Assembly (NCBI RefSeq): GCF_014648875.1
Contig: NZ_BMRY01000007.1
Location: forward strand, 248,001 to 312,000
DNA from: Streptomyces parvus
Lineage (GTDB): Bacteria; Actinomycetota; Actinomycetes; Streptomycetales; Streptomycetaceae
Direction of reading: 5' to 3'
DNA: 64,000 bases
A program made the translations under genes and the position numbers. The notes under the pieces are model-generated. The model searched no databases and had not been told where the DNA came from. It was given only the letters and a program-made list of their open reading frames with translations. Within the stretch, counting starts at the first letter, position 1. Every line of letters begins with the position of its first letter. Of this stretch, positions 49,107 through 57,839 are shown one piece after another.

Positions 49107-50023
49107 GAGGTCCTGCCTTCGGTTCGGGTGAGGGCGTCGGTGAGGGCGTTGGTGCGGGCGTCGGCATGGGCCGTCGGTACGGCGTCGGTATGTGCTTCGG
49201 TGCGGGCGGCATCGTGGGTGTGGATGCGCCGCCAGGCCAGCAGCGAGCAGAGCGCGAAGCCCAGCGCGTTGCCCAGGCCGTGGGTGGCGGCCATCCAGGT
49301 CAGGGTGGGGTGGGGGAGCCCGGTGGCCTCGCCGAGCGCCCAGCTCAGCGCGAGCAGCATCGTCGCCACCAGGACGGCGGCGGAGCAGAGCAGCAGGAAC
49401 CGCGTCGTCCGGTCCCGCCCCTCCTCGTGCCCCATGCGCCAGGTCAGCAGCCCCACGGTCCACATCCCGGCTGTCAGGACGACGGCCCCGGCGAGTTCGG
49501 CCCAGTCCCCGATGAAGTAACCGACGAGGACGAGCAGGGTGCCCAGTGGCACGCTCAGTGCGGCGAAGCGGCCCGCAGGGCCGTCGGAGACCCGGCAGAC
49601 CAGCCCGGCGATCAGGGCGGCGGCGAATCCGGCGAAGTGGAAGTGCGGCACGGTCAGCGCCAGGATGCCGAGGTCGAAACCGAACAGCTCGTGCCCCGAA
49701 CGCTCGGCGACCAGAGCGGTCGCGGCGACGGACGGGGTGACCAGCGCGGTGAGCAGGGCGATCCCGGCCGGGTCGAGGTCCCGGCCCCGGGCCGCCCGGC
49801 GCGGGGCGTGCAGGGCGAGCAGCACGGTCCCTGCGGCGTAGACGCAGGCGAGCGCCGTGGCCGTGGCGCCGCGCGGCAGCCAGAGGGCGAGCGCGCCAGG
49901 CGCGGCGAAGAGCGGCCAGAGCCGGCGGATCCGCTCCAGCTCCGGTTGCTCGGTCAGCCGCAGACCCGCCGGCACGACGACGAGCATGCCCAGCATGACG
50001 ATGGCATTGACCAGTGCGGACAC
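49103..50023 (-). CDS. YndJ-like integral membrane protein
   Basis: A 306-aa protein with about eight membrane helices and VPHFHFAGFAAALIAGLV, the histidine-rich motif of YndJ-type proteins. The C-terminal 40 residues are an Ala/Thr/Asp/His-rich low-complexity tail (THADARTNALTDALT). In bacteria YndJ is often fused or linked with DUF1990, as here. Function is unknown. GTG 50023, with two operator-like palindromes just upstream. Confidence 0.8.
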   Translation of the reverse strand: MSALVNAIVMLGMLVVVPAGLRLTEQPELERIRRLWPLFAAPGALALWLPRGATATALACVYAAGTVLLALHAPRRAARGRDLDPAGIALLTALVTPSVAATALVAERSGHELFGFDLGILALTVPHFHFAGFAAALIAGLVCRVSDGPAGRFAALSVPLGTLLVLVGYFIGDWAELAGAVVLTAGMWTVGLLTWRMGHEEGRDRTTRFLLLCSAAVLVATMLLALSWALGEATGLPHPTLTWMAATHGLGNALGFALCSLLAWRRIHTHDAARTEAHTDAVPTAHADARTNALTDALTRTEGRTS

Positions 50024-50038
50024 GGCTTCCCCCCTTGT

Positions 50039-50094
50039 TTGAACGTGTTCAACTCACGGTTGTGAGCGTAGAGGATTAATTGAACGCGTTCAAT
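50039..50094. promoter_or_regulatory. Two TetR-like operators
   Basis: TTGAACGTGTTCAA (50039-50052, one pair off perfect symmetry) and ATTGAACGCGTTCAAT (50079-50094, perfect). Their centres are 41 bases apart, about four helical turns, so two dimers would sit on one face of the DNA. They control the leftward YndJ/DUF1990 operon. No TetR gene is adjacent. Confidence 0.7.
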
Positions 50095-50193
50095 GCGGGG
50101 GTGGCGGTCGCCCGTCCGCTTGCGGGTCCGTGCTCGGTGCGGCACAGATGGTGACACCCGATCCGTATCCCCAGGGACAGGCAGGAGACCTCT

Positions 50194-51303
50194 GTGCGCT
50201 CACAAGGACGTTTCCGGCGTACCGCGCTCGCCGCGCTGTCCGCCGGGGTGCTGCTCGCCGTCGCCGGCTGCGGCGAGGACGCCGACCGCACGGCGAAGGG
50301 CACCACGGGCACCGCGGAGGCCAAGGACGTCCTGCTCCAGCCGCTCGCGTCCCCCGGCCCCGGACCGTTCACCGCGTCCACGGCGCGGGCGGCGGCCACC
50401 CCGTCCCCCACCGGCGCACCGGACGGCGAACCGGGCTCCGCCACCCGGACGGTCCATCCGGTCTCCGGCGCCGTCCCCGGTCTCTACGGCGGCACCCGGT
50501 CGGTCGCCGCCTGCGATGTCGAGCAGCAGAGCACACTCCTGACCGACGACAAGGGCAAGGCGAACGCCTTCGCCGAGGCGGCCGGCATCGAGGCGGTGCA
50601 GATCCCGGGCTATCTGAAGTCCCTCACCCCGGTCGTCCTGCGCGCCGACGCCCAGGTCACCAACCACGGCTACAGCGCCGGATCGGCCACCGCCTTCCAG
50701 GCCGTGCTCCAGGCGGGCACCGCCGTCCTCGTCGACAGCCGCGGGATGCCCAGGGTCCGCTGCGCCTGCGGCAACCCGCTGGGCCCGCCCGTGGTTGCCG
50801 AAGGGAAGGTCGCCCACCGGGGCGAGCGCTGGCCCGGCTACGACCCGGCGCGCATCGTGGCCGTCGAGCCCGGCGTCAAGGCGGCCACGAGCCTGATCAT
50901 CGTGAACGCCGAGGACAACACCTGGATCGAGCGGGCCATGGGCGACAGCGGCGGCCGTGACCGGGACCCGGACGACCCGCCGCCCTTCGAGCCCGACGCC
51001 GACCTGCTCTTCCCGTCCCCGGGCCGCCCGTCCGAGCCCCCGGCCCCGGACTCCACCCCGTCCGGGCCGGCCCCCTCCGAGCCGGAGGCGCCGACGGACC
51101 CCGGACCCGGAGAGTCGTCCGACGACTTCGGCGACATGCCGCCCGAGGAGCCGTGGGAGTACGAGGAGGGCGACCCGGAGGAGGTGGTGCCTGAGCCGAC
51201 CCAGGTCTTCCCCGCCGATCCGGAGGAGCCGGCCGGGCCGGACGGGCCCGCGCAGTCGGACGCGCCCATGGAAGCGGATCTCGGTGACGTGTTCGCTGGT
51301 TGA
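50194..51303 (+). CDS. DUF6777 lipoprotein
   Basis: A 369-aa secreted protein with lipobox VAGC (Cys26). The DUF6777 region (about 75-235) contains GAVPGLYGGTRSVAACDVEQ, TPVVLRADAQVTNHGY, TAFQAVLQAGTAVLVDSRG and VRCACGNPLGPP. The C-terminal 120 residues are Pro/Glu/Asp-rich and likely disordered. The GTG follows AGGAGA. Role on the cell surface is unknown. It precedes the PAS-GAF phosphatase by 57 bases. Confidence 0.85.
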   Translation: MRSQGRFRRTALAALSAGVLLAVAGCGEDADRTAKGTTGTAEAKDVLLQPLASPGPGPFTASTARAAATPSPTGAPDGEPGSATRTVHPVSGAVPGLYGGTRSVAACDVEQQSTLLTDDKGKANAFAEAAGIEAVQIPGYLKSLTPVVLRADAQVTNHGYSAGSATAFQAVLQAGTAVLVDSRGMPRVRCACGNPLGPPVVAEGKVAHRGERWPGYDPARIVAVEPGVKAATSLIIVNAEDNTWIERAMGDSGGRDRDPDDPPPFEPDADLLFPSPGRPSEPPAPDSTPSGPAPSEPEAPTDPGPGESSDDFGDMPPEEPWEYEEGDPEEVVPEPTQVFPADPEEPAGPDGPAQSDAPMEADLGDVFAG

Positions 51304-51360
51304 CCGGACGAGGTCCGGCCGGCGGAATCGGACAAGAGGAATCGGAAAAATGGTGGCAGA

Positions 51361-53433
51361 GTGGCCCACATGGATGATCGGGTAGCGGGTGCCCTGTCAC
51401 TCCCCGACGACTGGCCCGCCCACCCGGACCTCAGCCTCGCCCTGAACCGTATGGGCAGCTTCGACTGGGATCTTGACACCGGCCTCATGCACATGGACCG
51501 GACCGCCCTCGACGTGTTCGATCTGACCCCGGACGAATACGACGACCGGCCGGCCTCACTGTCGCCGCGCGTTCCGACGGACGAGGCCCAGCGCCTGGAC
51601 GGGATGGTCTCGCACGCCCTGAAGAGCGGACGCACCAACTACGGCGCGTACTTCCGCATCCAGCGGCGCGACGGCACCCTGCGCTGGACCCACACCCAGG
51701 GCTTCGTCCGCCGGGACGGGACAGGACGCCCGCGCCGCATCATCGGGATCGTCCGCGACGCCACCCAGGAACTGGCCGACTCCACCGCCCGGCGCGAACT
51801 GGACGAGGAGCGCCGGCGGCGCACCAGCCTCGTCGAGGGCACCACCGCCGCCCTGGCCCACGCCCGTACGGTCCACGATGTCATCGCCGTCCTCAAGAAC
51901 TCCCAGGGCCTCGCCCACCTCGGGGCCACCAGCCTCGTCATGGGCCTGCTGGAGTCCGGCCGCATCCACCTGGTGGCCGACGGCCCCGAAGGCGCGTACG
52001 TCCCCGGCACCCGGTACACCCGGGTGGACGAGCAGTACCCGATGAGCGAAGTGGTCCGCACACTGTCCCCGCGCTTCATCGAGTCCGCCGAGGACTTCGC
52101 CGCCTCCTACCCGATCCTGTGGCCCAACATCAGCCACCTCGGGATCACCTCCGCCGCCTACATGCCGCTGATCGCCCAGGCCCGCCCGATCGGCGCGCTC
52201 GGTCTGCTCTACCGGGACAAGGGCGGCTTCACCGCCGACGAACGCAATCTGCTGATGGCGCTCGGCACGTCGATCGCCCAGAGCCTCCAGCGCGCGATGC
52301 TCTACGAACAGGAGCACGACCTCGCGGAGGGCCTCCAGCAGGCCATGCTGCCGCGCCGGATCCCGTCCGTGCCCGGGGCACAGGTCGCCGTCCGCTACCG
52401 CTCCGCCCGCCTCGGCCGGGACATCGGCGGTGACTGGTACGACCTGATCCCGCTGCCCGGCGGCCGGGTCGGCGCCGTCATCGGGGACGTCCAGGGGCAC
52501 GACACCCACGCGGCCGCCGTCATGGGCCAGCTCAGGATCGTGCTCCGCGCGTACGCCGCCGAGGGCCACAGCCCCGCCACGGTCATGGCGCGCGCCTCCG
52601 TCTTCCTGCACGAACTGGACACCGACCGCTTCGCCACCTGCACCTATGCCGAGGCCGACCTCACCACCGGGGTGGTGCAGCTGGTGCGCGCCGGGCATGT
52701 GGACCCGGTGGTGCGGGACGTGGACGGGAGCTGCCGCCGCGTGGTGTCCGAGGGCGGTCTGCCGCTCGGTCTCTCGGCGGAGTTCGGCCGGCTGGAGTAT
52801 CCGGTCTCCACGGTCGAGCTGGACCCCGGCCAGACGATGATCCTGTTCACCGACGGTCTCGTCGAACTGCCGGGCTCCGACCTCGACGAAGGCATGCAGC
52901 GGCTCACCGCCCTCGTCGCCAACGGCCCCCAGGACCTGCAGAAACTGGCCGACCAGCTCTGCGACGCGGTCGACGGGCGCGGCGGCCAGGACGATGTCGC
53001 GGTCCTGCTGCTGCGCCGCCGGGCCGCGCACGCCCCGCAGCCGGGCGGCCGGCTCCAGCAGCACGTCGCCCAGAACGACCCCGAGGCGCTGAGCTCGTCC
53101 CGGCACATGATCCGGGCCGCGGTCCGGGCCTGGGGCGCGAAGGACCGGGCCGACGAAATCGAGCTCGCGGCCGACGAGCTGATCACCAACGCGCTCATGC
53201 ACACCGACGGCGGGGCCGTCGTGACGATCCGGGTGCTCGCCGGCACCGAGCGGCGGCTGCGTGTCGACGTGGAGGACCGCTCCAGCGCCCTGCCCCGGCG
53301 CCGCGACGCGGGGGAGGACGGGGTGTCGGGGCGCGGCCTGATGCTGGTCGACCGGCTGGCCGACGTCTGGGGCGTGGAGTCGCGGGGGAGCGGCAAGTGT
53401 GTGTGGTGCGAGTTCCTCATTCCGACCCGCTGA
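51361..53433 (+). CDS. PAS-GAF-PP2C-HATPase multi-domain regulator
   Basis: A 690-aa cytoplasmic protein. PAS about 20-135 (NRMGSFDWDLDTGLMHMDRT), GAF about 160-310 (TSLVMGLLESGRIHLVADGP), SpoIIE-type PP2C about 335-550 (GGDWYDLIPLPGG, GDVQGHDTHAAAVMGQLR, FTDGLVELPG) and HATPase about 570-690 (ELAADELITNALMH, GVSGRGLMLVDRLAD). Phosphatase and anti-sigma-type kinase in one chain is a Streptomyces speciality and could both phosphorylate and dephosphorylate a STAS partner. GTG 51361 or ATG 51370. A tiny open frame (51350-51385) with its own AGAGGAA overlaps the start. Confidence 0.88.
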   Translation: MAHMDDRVAGALSLPDDWPAHPDLSLALNRMGSFDWDLDTGLMHMDRTALDVFDLTPDEYDDRPASLSPRVPTDEAQRLDGMVSHALKSGRTNYGAYFRIQRRDGTLRWTHTQGFVRRDGTGRPRRIIGIVRDATQELADSTARRELDEERRRRTSLVEGTTAALAHARTVHDVIAVLKNSQGLAHLGATSLVMGLLESGRIHLVADGPEGAYVPGTRYTRVDEQYPMSEVVRTLSPRFIESAEDFAASYPILWPNISHLGITSAAYMPLIAQARPIGALGLLYRDKGGFTADERNLLMALGTSIAQSLQRAMLYEQEHDLAEGLQQAMLPRRIPSVPGAQVAVRYRSARLGRDIGGDWYDLIPLPGGRVGAVIGDVQGHDTHAAAVMGQLRIVLRAYAAEGHSPATVMARASVFLHELDTDRFATCTYAEADLTTGVVQLVRAGHVDPVVRDVDGSCRRVVSEGGLPLGLSAEFGRLEYPVSTVELDPGQTMILFTDGLVELPGSDLDEGMQRLTALVANGPQDLQKLADQLCDAVDGRGGQDDVAVLLLRRRAAHAPQPGGRLQQHVAQNDPEALSSSRHMIRAAVRAWGAKDRADEIELAADELITNALMHTDGGAVVTIRVLAGTERRLRVDVEDRSSALPRRRDAGEDGVSGRGLMLVDRLADVWGVESRGSGKCVWCEFLIPTR

Positions 53434-53451
53434 AGGCCGACCCGCTGAAGG
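53422..53451. repeat. 15-bp tandem repeat over the stop codon
   Basis: CCGACCCGCTGAAGG occurs twice without gap (53422-53436 and 53437-53451). The first copy includes the TGA of the multi-domain regulator gene. Confidence 0.8.
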
Positions 53452-53600
53452 CCGGCCCGGGGCATGCCGCACGACCGTGACCGACGCACCGATGTAACAG
53501 TACGTAATATGTCTGTGCTTGACCGTGACCGACCGCAAACGATTGACTGCGGGGGACCTGCCCACCCCCGGCCCCGCCGCTTCGACGACATGAGGCCCCG

Positions 53601-54968
53601 TTGAGTACCGAGCTTCTGGCCCCGCTCGATCTTGCTTTCTGGCACCTCGAATCGGACGCCCATCCGATGCACCTGGGCGCGCTCGCCGTCTTCGCCCCGG
53701 CGCCCGGCGTCGGCCCGGGGCGGATCCTCGAACTGCTCGGGAGTCGTGCCGCCGCGATCCCCCGGCTGCGCATGTCCGTACGGGACGTCCTGCTGCCGGT
53801 CGGCGGCAAGGCCTGGACGGTGGACAAGGACTTCGACGTGCACCGGCACGTCGAGCGGGTCGTCGTGGCCGACGCCGACTTCATGGCCGGGGCCACCCGC
53901 CTGGCCGGCGAACTGATGGAGCGGCCGCTCGGGCGCGGGCTGCCGCCCTGGCGGATGTACCTGATCTGCGGAGCGGACGGCGGGCCCTTCGCCGTCCTGG
54001 TCAAGCTGCACCACGCCCTGGCCGACGGGATGCGGGCGGTCGCCATCGGGGCCGGGATCTTCGACGAGATCGCCGCCGTCACCAGCGCCCGAACCGCCGC
54101 CCGGGGCCGCACAGCCGTCCCGCCCCGCTCCTGGCTGCCCGACCCCCGCGAGATGGCGGGCATGGCGCTCGGCCGGCTCGGCGAGGTCGGCCGCGCGCTC
54201 GGCGTGGGGGCCTCCGTCGTCCGCGCCGGCCGTCTCGACCTGTGGGGCCCCTCCGCCCTCACCGCGCCCTCCAGCGGCACCCGGCGCCTGGCCACCGCCG
54301 ACCTCGACGCCGGGGACCTCCAGCGGATCCGGCGCGCCGAGGGCGGCACGGCCAACGACATCCTCCTGGCCGTCGTCGCCGGGGCGCTGCGCCGCTGGAT
54401 GGCCGAGCGGGGCGATTCCCTGCCCGCCGCCGACCCGCGCGCACTGGTGCCCGTCTCCCGGCGCCGCCCCGGAGGGGCCACCGCCTCCGGCAACCGGCTC
54501 TCCGCCTATCTGCTGGGTCTGCCGGTCACCGCGGCCGACCCGCGCGAGCGGCTCCGGGCGGTCCGGAGCGCGATGGACCGCAACAAGGCGGCGGGCCCGC
54601 TGAAGGGCGCCGGAGCCGTCGCCGTGCTCGCTGACCAACTGCCGCCGCTGGCGCACCGGTTCGGCGCGCCGCTGGCCGCCAACGCCGCCCGTTTGCTCTT
54701 CGACGTGCTCGTCACCAGCGTGCCGCTGCCCCGCTCCGCACTCTCGCTGGGCGGCTGCCCGCTGACCGCCCTCTACCCCATGGCGCCGCTGGCCCGGGGC
54801 CAGTCCCTGGCGGTCGCGCTGTCCACCTACGGCGGGCGGGTGCATGTGGGCCTGGTGGCCGACGGCAAGGCTCTGCCCGACCTGGACCGGCTCGCCGCCG
54901 CGGTCGAGGACGAGTTCACCGAGCTGTACGCCCTCGTCACCGGCACGGACCGTACACCGGTGTCCTGA
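53601..54968 (+). CDS. WS/DGAT-type acyltransferase
   Basis: A 455-aa enzyme of the wax ester synthase / diacylglycerol acyltransferase family, which moves acyl groups from acyl-CoA to alcohols or diacylglycerol. The catalytic motif is HHALADG (His137, His138, Asp142) in VLVKLHHALADG, with PLGRGLPPWRMYLI before it and NDILLAVVAGALRRWM after. Streptomyces uses such enzymes to store triacylglycerol. The TTG start after CATGAGG is the only good candidate. Followed by an Fpg/Nei gene 36 bases later. Confidence 0.9.
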   Translation: MSTELLAPLDLAFWHLESDAHPMHLGALAVFAPAPGVGPGRILELLGSRAAAIPRLRMSVRDVLLPVGGKAWTVDKDFDVHRHVERVVVADADFMAGATRLAGELMERPLGRGLPPWRMYLICGADGGPFAVLVKLHHALADGMRAVAIGAGIFDEIAAVTSARTAARGRTAVPPRSWLPDPREMAGMALGRLGEVGRALGVGASVVRAGRLDLWGPSALTAPSSGTRRLATADLDAGDLQRIRRAEGGTANDILLAVVAGALRRWMAERGDSLPAADPRALVPVSRRRPGGATASGNRLSAYLLGLPVTAADPRERLRAVRSAMDRNKAAGPLKGAGAVAVLADQLPPLAHRFGAPLAANAARLLFDVLVTSVPLPRSALSLGGCPLTALYPMAPLARGQSLAVALSTYGGRVHVGLVADGKALPDLDRLAAAVEDEFTELYALVTGTDRTPVS

Positions 54969-55004
54969 CAGGCAGCGGCACACCGGCTGCGGCAGGCTTG
55001 AGCC

Positions 55005-55865
55005 ATGCCCGAACTGCCAGAAGTCGAAGCCCTGCGGGTCTTCCTCGACGACCACCTGGTCGGCAAGGAGATCGCCCGCGTCCGCCCGCTGGCGATCAGC
55101 GTCCTGAAGACGTACGACCCGCCGCTGACCGCCCTGGAGGGCACGAGGGTCACCTCGGTCGCCCGGCACGGCAAGTTCCTCGACATCGAGGCGGGCGGGC
55201 TCCACCTGTGCACCCACCTCGCCCGGGCCGGCTGGCTCCGCTGGAAGGACTCCTTCCCCGCCGCTCCGCCCCGCCCCGGCAAAGGCCCGCTCGCCCTGCG
55301 CCTGGTGACCACGGACGGCGACGGCTTCGACCTGACCGAGATGGGCACCAAGAAAAGCCTCTCGGTCCACCTCGTCCACGACCCCATGGCCGTCCCCCGT
55401 ATCGCGACCCTCGGCCCCGACCCCCTCGCCGACGCCTTCGACCGCGACGCGTTCGCCGCACTGCTCGCCGGGGCCCGCCGCCAGATCAAGGGCGCGCTGC
55501 GCGACCAGTCGCTGATCGCGGGCATCGGCAATGCCTACAGCGACGAGATCCTGCACGTCGCGAAGATGTCCCCGTTCAAACGGACCGCAGACCTGACCGA
55601 CGACGACGTCACCCGGCTGTACACCGCACTGCGCACCACCCTGCGGGAAGCCGTGGACCGCTCCAGCGGGGTGGAGGCGGGCAAGCTCAAGGCGGAGAAG
55701 AAGACCGGGATGCGGGTCCACGGGCGTACCGGCGAGGCCTGCCCGGTCTGCGGGGACACCATCCTGGAGGTCTCCTTCAGCGACTCCTCGCTCCAGTACT
55801 GCCCCACCTGCCAGACGGGCGGCAAGCCGCTGGCCGACCGCAGACTGTCGAAATTCCTGAAGTAG
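55005..55865 (+). CDS. Fpg/Nei-family DNA glycosylase
   Basis: A 286-aa base-excision repair enzyme. The N terminus MPELPEVEALR has the catalytic Pro2 and Glu3. Further parts are the H2TH region (IKGALRDQSLIAGIGNAYSD) and a C-terminal zinc finger CPVCGDTILEVSFSD with CPTC. It removes oxidised bases and cuts the strand by beta/delta elimination. The Lys in the loop AEKKTGMRVHGR is in place. Longer-than-usual linker residues (VEAGKLKAEKK) occur before the finger, as in actinobacterial Nei-like proteins. Confidence 0.92.
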   Translation: MPELPEVEALRVFLDDHLVGKEIARVRPLAISVLKTYDPPLTALEGTRVTSVARHGKFLDIEAGGLHLCTHLARAGWLRWKDSFPAAPPRPGKGPLALRLVTTDGDGFDLTEMGTKKSLSVHLVHDPMAVPRIATLGPDPLADAFDRDAFAALLAGARRQIKGALRDQSLIAGIGNAYSDEILHVAKMSPFKRTADLTDDDVTRLYTALRTTLREAVDRSSGVEAGKLKAEKKTGMRVHGRTGEACPVCGDTILEVSFSDSSLQYCPTCQTGGKPLADRRLSKFLK

Positions 55866-55879
55866 CGGCTGCCCGCGTT

Positions 55880-55938
55880 CCTGAGTGATCCGCCGGTCTA
55901 CCGCGCCGCCTGCCTGAGTGATCCGCCGGTCTACCGCG
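55880..55938. repeat. 26-bp perfect direct repeat around a gene end
   Basis: Copies at 55880-55905 and 55913-55938 are identical, period 33, based on CCTGAGTGATCCGCCGG. The second copy contains the stop codon of the leftward zinc-finger anti-sigma-like gene. Confidence 0.85.
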
Positions 55939-56566
55939 TCACCGTCACCAGCCGCCGCCCGTCCGCCGTGCGCACCTCGAAGTGGTCGATGCCCTCCGGC
56001 CGCAGCGCCGCCCCGCCCGACACCTCCACCGGCCCGTCCTCCGCGCCCCCGGCCGACCAGCTGCCCACCGTCTCCTCGCTGCCGTCCCGGCCCACCGCGA
56101 CCAGCGCGCACGCCCCCACCACCGGAACCCGCGCCACCTCCAGCGCCACCGCCGTCCCCCACTCGCGCCCCGCCGCCGTCACCACCGCCGCCACCCCCGA
56201 CGCCCCGTCCGTCCCGGACCACCTCTGCGCGCCCGCCCCCTCCGCCGGACCGCCCGACCGCCCGGCCACCGCCGCCGGGCCGCCCACCGCCAGCACCACC
56301 GCGGCCGCCACCAGGGCGAGCCGCCGCCGGCCCGACCTGCGCCGCCCCGCCGCGACCGCGGCCGTCAGGCGTTCCGCGAGCCCGGGCCCCGGGTCCACCG
56401 GCGGCCCCGCCTCCGCCAGTCCGTCCCGTACGCCGGCGAACTCACCGGCCCGCAGCCGGCACCGCGGGCAGTCCGCCAGATGCTCCTCGAAGCGGAAGGT
56501 GTCGGCGCTCCCGAGCACACCCAGCGCATAGGCCCCCACCCGGATGTGGGGTTCGGTCGTCTGCAT
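55931..56566 (-). CDS. Zinc-finger anti-sigma-like membrane protein
   Basis: A 211-aa protein with an HxxxCxxC motif, HLADCPRC (His29, Cys33, Cys36), typical of ZAS anti-sigma factors. One membrane helix (LALVAAAVVLAVGGPAAVAG) and an outer domain of about 115 residues with GTDGASGVAAVV and VPVVGACALVAVG (RskA-like) follow. ATG 56566 is chosen. A TTG 12 codons upstream is possible. No ECF sigma gene is next to it, so its partner may lie elsewhere or the protein works alone. Confidence 0.75.
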   Translation of the reverse strand: MQTTEPHIRVGAYALGVLGSADTFRFEEHLADCPRCRLRAGEFAGVRDGLAEAGPPVDPGPGLAERLTAAVAAGRRRSGRRRLALVAAAVVLAVGGPAAVAGRSGGPAEGAGAQRWSGTDGASGVAAVVTAAGREWGTAVALEVARVPVVGACALVAVGRDGSEETVGSWSAGGAEDGPVEVSGGAALRPEGIDHFEVRTADGRRLVTVTR

Positions 56567-56637
56567 GTACTGCGGTACGGGAACAAGCCACGCATCACTC
56601 AAGCCATCAGCCTGGATACGCCCTAAACTCCGGCCTC

Positions 56638-57390
56638 ATGCTGCGCGTACTCGCCGTCGACGACGAACAACCCGCCCTGGAGGAACTCCTCTACCTCCTG
56701 CGCGCCGACCCCCGTGTCCGCAGCGCCGAGGGTGCCACCGGGGCGACCGAGGCACTGCGCCGCATCGGCAGCGCCGTGGACGCGGGCCCCGACGACCCGT
56801 CCGCCATCGACGTGGTCTTCCTCGACATCCACATGGCCGGTCTCACCGGTCTCGACGTCGCCCAGCTCCTCGCCGGATTCGCCGCGCCCCCGCTCATCGT
56901 CTTCGTCACCGCGCACGAGGGCTTCGCCGTCCACGCCTTCGACCTCAAGGCCGTCGACTACGTCCTCAAACCGGTCCGCCGCGAACGCCTGGCCGAAGCC
57001 GTCCGCCGGGTCGCCGAACAGGTGGGGGACCGGTCCGCGCCCGTCCACGACAGCGCGGGCGACCAGATCCCCGTCGAGCTCGGCGGCGTCATCCGCTTCA
57101 TCCCCATAGACGAGATCGCCTACGCCGAGGCCCAGGGCGACTACGCCCGCCTGCACACCGCCGCCGGCAGCCATCTCGTCCGCATTCCGCTGTCCACCCT
57201 GGAGGAGCGCTGGCGCTCCCGCGGCTTCGTCCGGATCCACCGCCGCCACCTCGTGGCGCTGAGCCGGATCGACGAGCTGCGCCTGGACGCGGGCAGCATG
57301 AGCGTGCGCATCGGAGAGGCCGAGCTCGCCGTCAGCCGCCGTCACACCCGCGCCCTGCGCGACCTCCTGATGCGCCAGGGCGGTCGCTGA
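56638..57390 (+). CDS. LytTR-family response regulator
   Basis: A 250-aa regulator. The receiver (about 1-120) has AVDDEQPA, phosphoacceptor Asp63 in FLDIHMAG, and Lys in VLKPVR. The LytTR DNA-binding domain (about 145-248) has IAYAEAQGDYARLHT and FVRIHRRHLVALSRI. Its kinase partner is the LytS-type protein at 59338, with a symporter pair between. This layout mirrors the BtsSR/BtsT pyruvate system of E. coli. Confidence 0.9.
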   Translation: MLRVLAVDDEQPALEELLYLLRADPRVRSAEGATGATEALRRIGSAVDAGPDDPSAIDVVFLDIHMAGLTGLDVAQLLAGFAAPPLIVFVTAHEGFAVHAFDLKAVDYVLKPVRRERLAEAVRRVAEQVGDRSAPVHDSAGDQIPVELGGVIRFIPIDEIAYAEAQGDYARLHTAAGSHLVRIPLSTLEERWRSRGFVRIHRRHLVALSRIDELRLDAGSMSVRIGEAELAVSRRHTRALRDLLMRQGGR

Positions 57391-57476
57391 CCACAGCCGT
57401 CGGCCCGCCGCTGACCTGGGGAGACCTCCCGGAAGCCCTTCCCAGCACCACCCGGCGACGCCTACACTCCGAGCCC

Positions 57477-57839
57477 ATGTCCGCAGAGCCAACCCCCCGG
57501 CGCGAAGTGGTCACGGGAGAGCCGCGGCGGGTCCGCCCGCTGCCCCGCTACCGCACCCAGTCGGAGATCGACGAGCAGACCGCCCTCGGCGGCGCCTATG
57601 TGCGCTCGCTGATGCGCGGCCAGCTCCGCGCCGGGCTCACCGTCTTCGGCGTCCTCGCCCTCGTCGCGGGCACCCTGCCGCTTCTGTTCGAGGCGCTGAA
57701 CAGCTCCGCCCTGGTGTGGGCGGTCCTCGGCTTCGCCACCTACCCGCCGCTCACCCTCGCCGCCTGGTGGTACGTCCGCCGGGCCGAGCGCAACGAACGC
57801 GACTTCGCCCGGCTGGTGGAGGGCCGCCCCGCCCCGTGA
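57477..57839 (+). CDS. DUF485-like small subunit of symporter
   Basis: A 120-aa protein with two membrane helices (LTVFGVLALVAGTLPLLFEA; ALVWAVLGFATYPPLTLAAW) and basic flanks. Small proteins of this kind stand before ActP/MctP-type symporters. The stop overlaps the symporter GTG start. Confidence 0.75.
   Translation: MSAEPTPRREVVTGEPRRVRPLPRYRTQSEIDEQTALGGAYVRSLMRGQLRAGLTVFGVLALVAGTLPLLFEALNSSALVWAVLGFATYPPLTLAAWWYVRRAERNERDFARLVEGRPAP

Noticed and set aside
52644..56222. Open frame of 1,192 codons on the minus strand across three genes
   Set aside because: It lies opposite the phosphatase, WS/DGAT and Fpg genes, which all have catalytic motifs. Composition is typical of antisense frames in GC-rich DNA.
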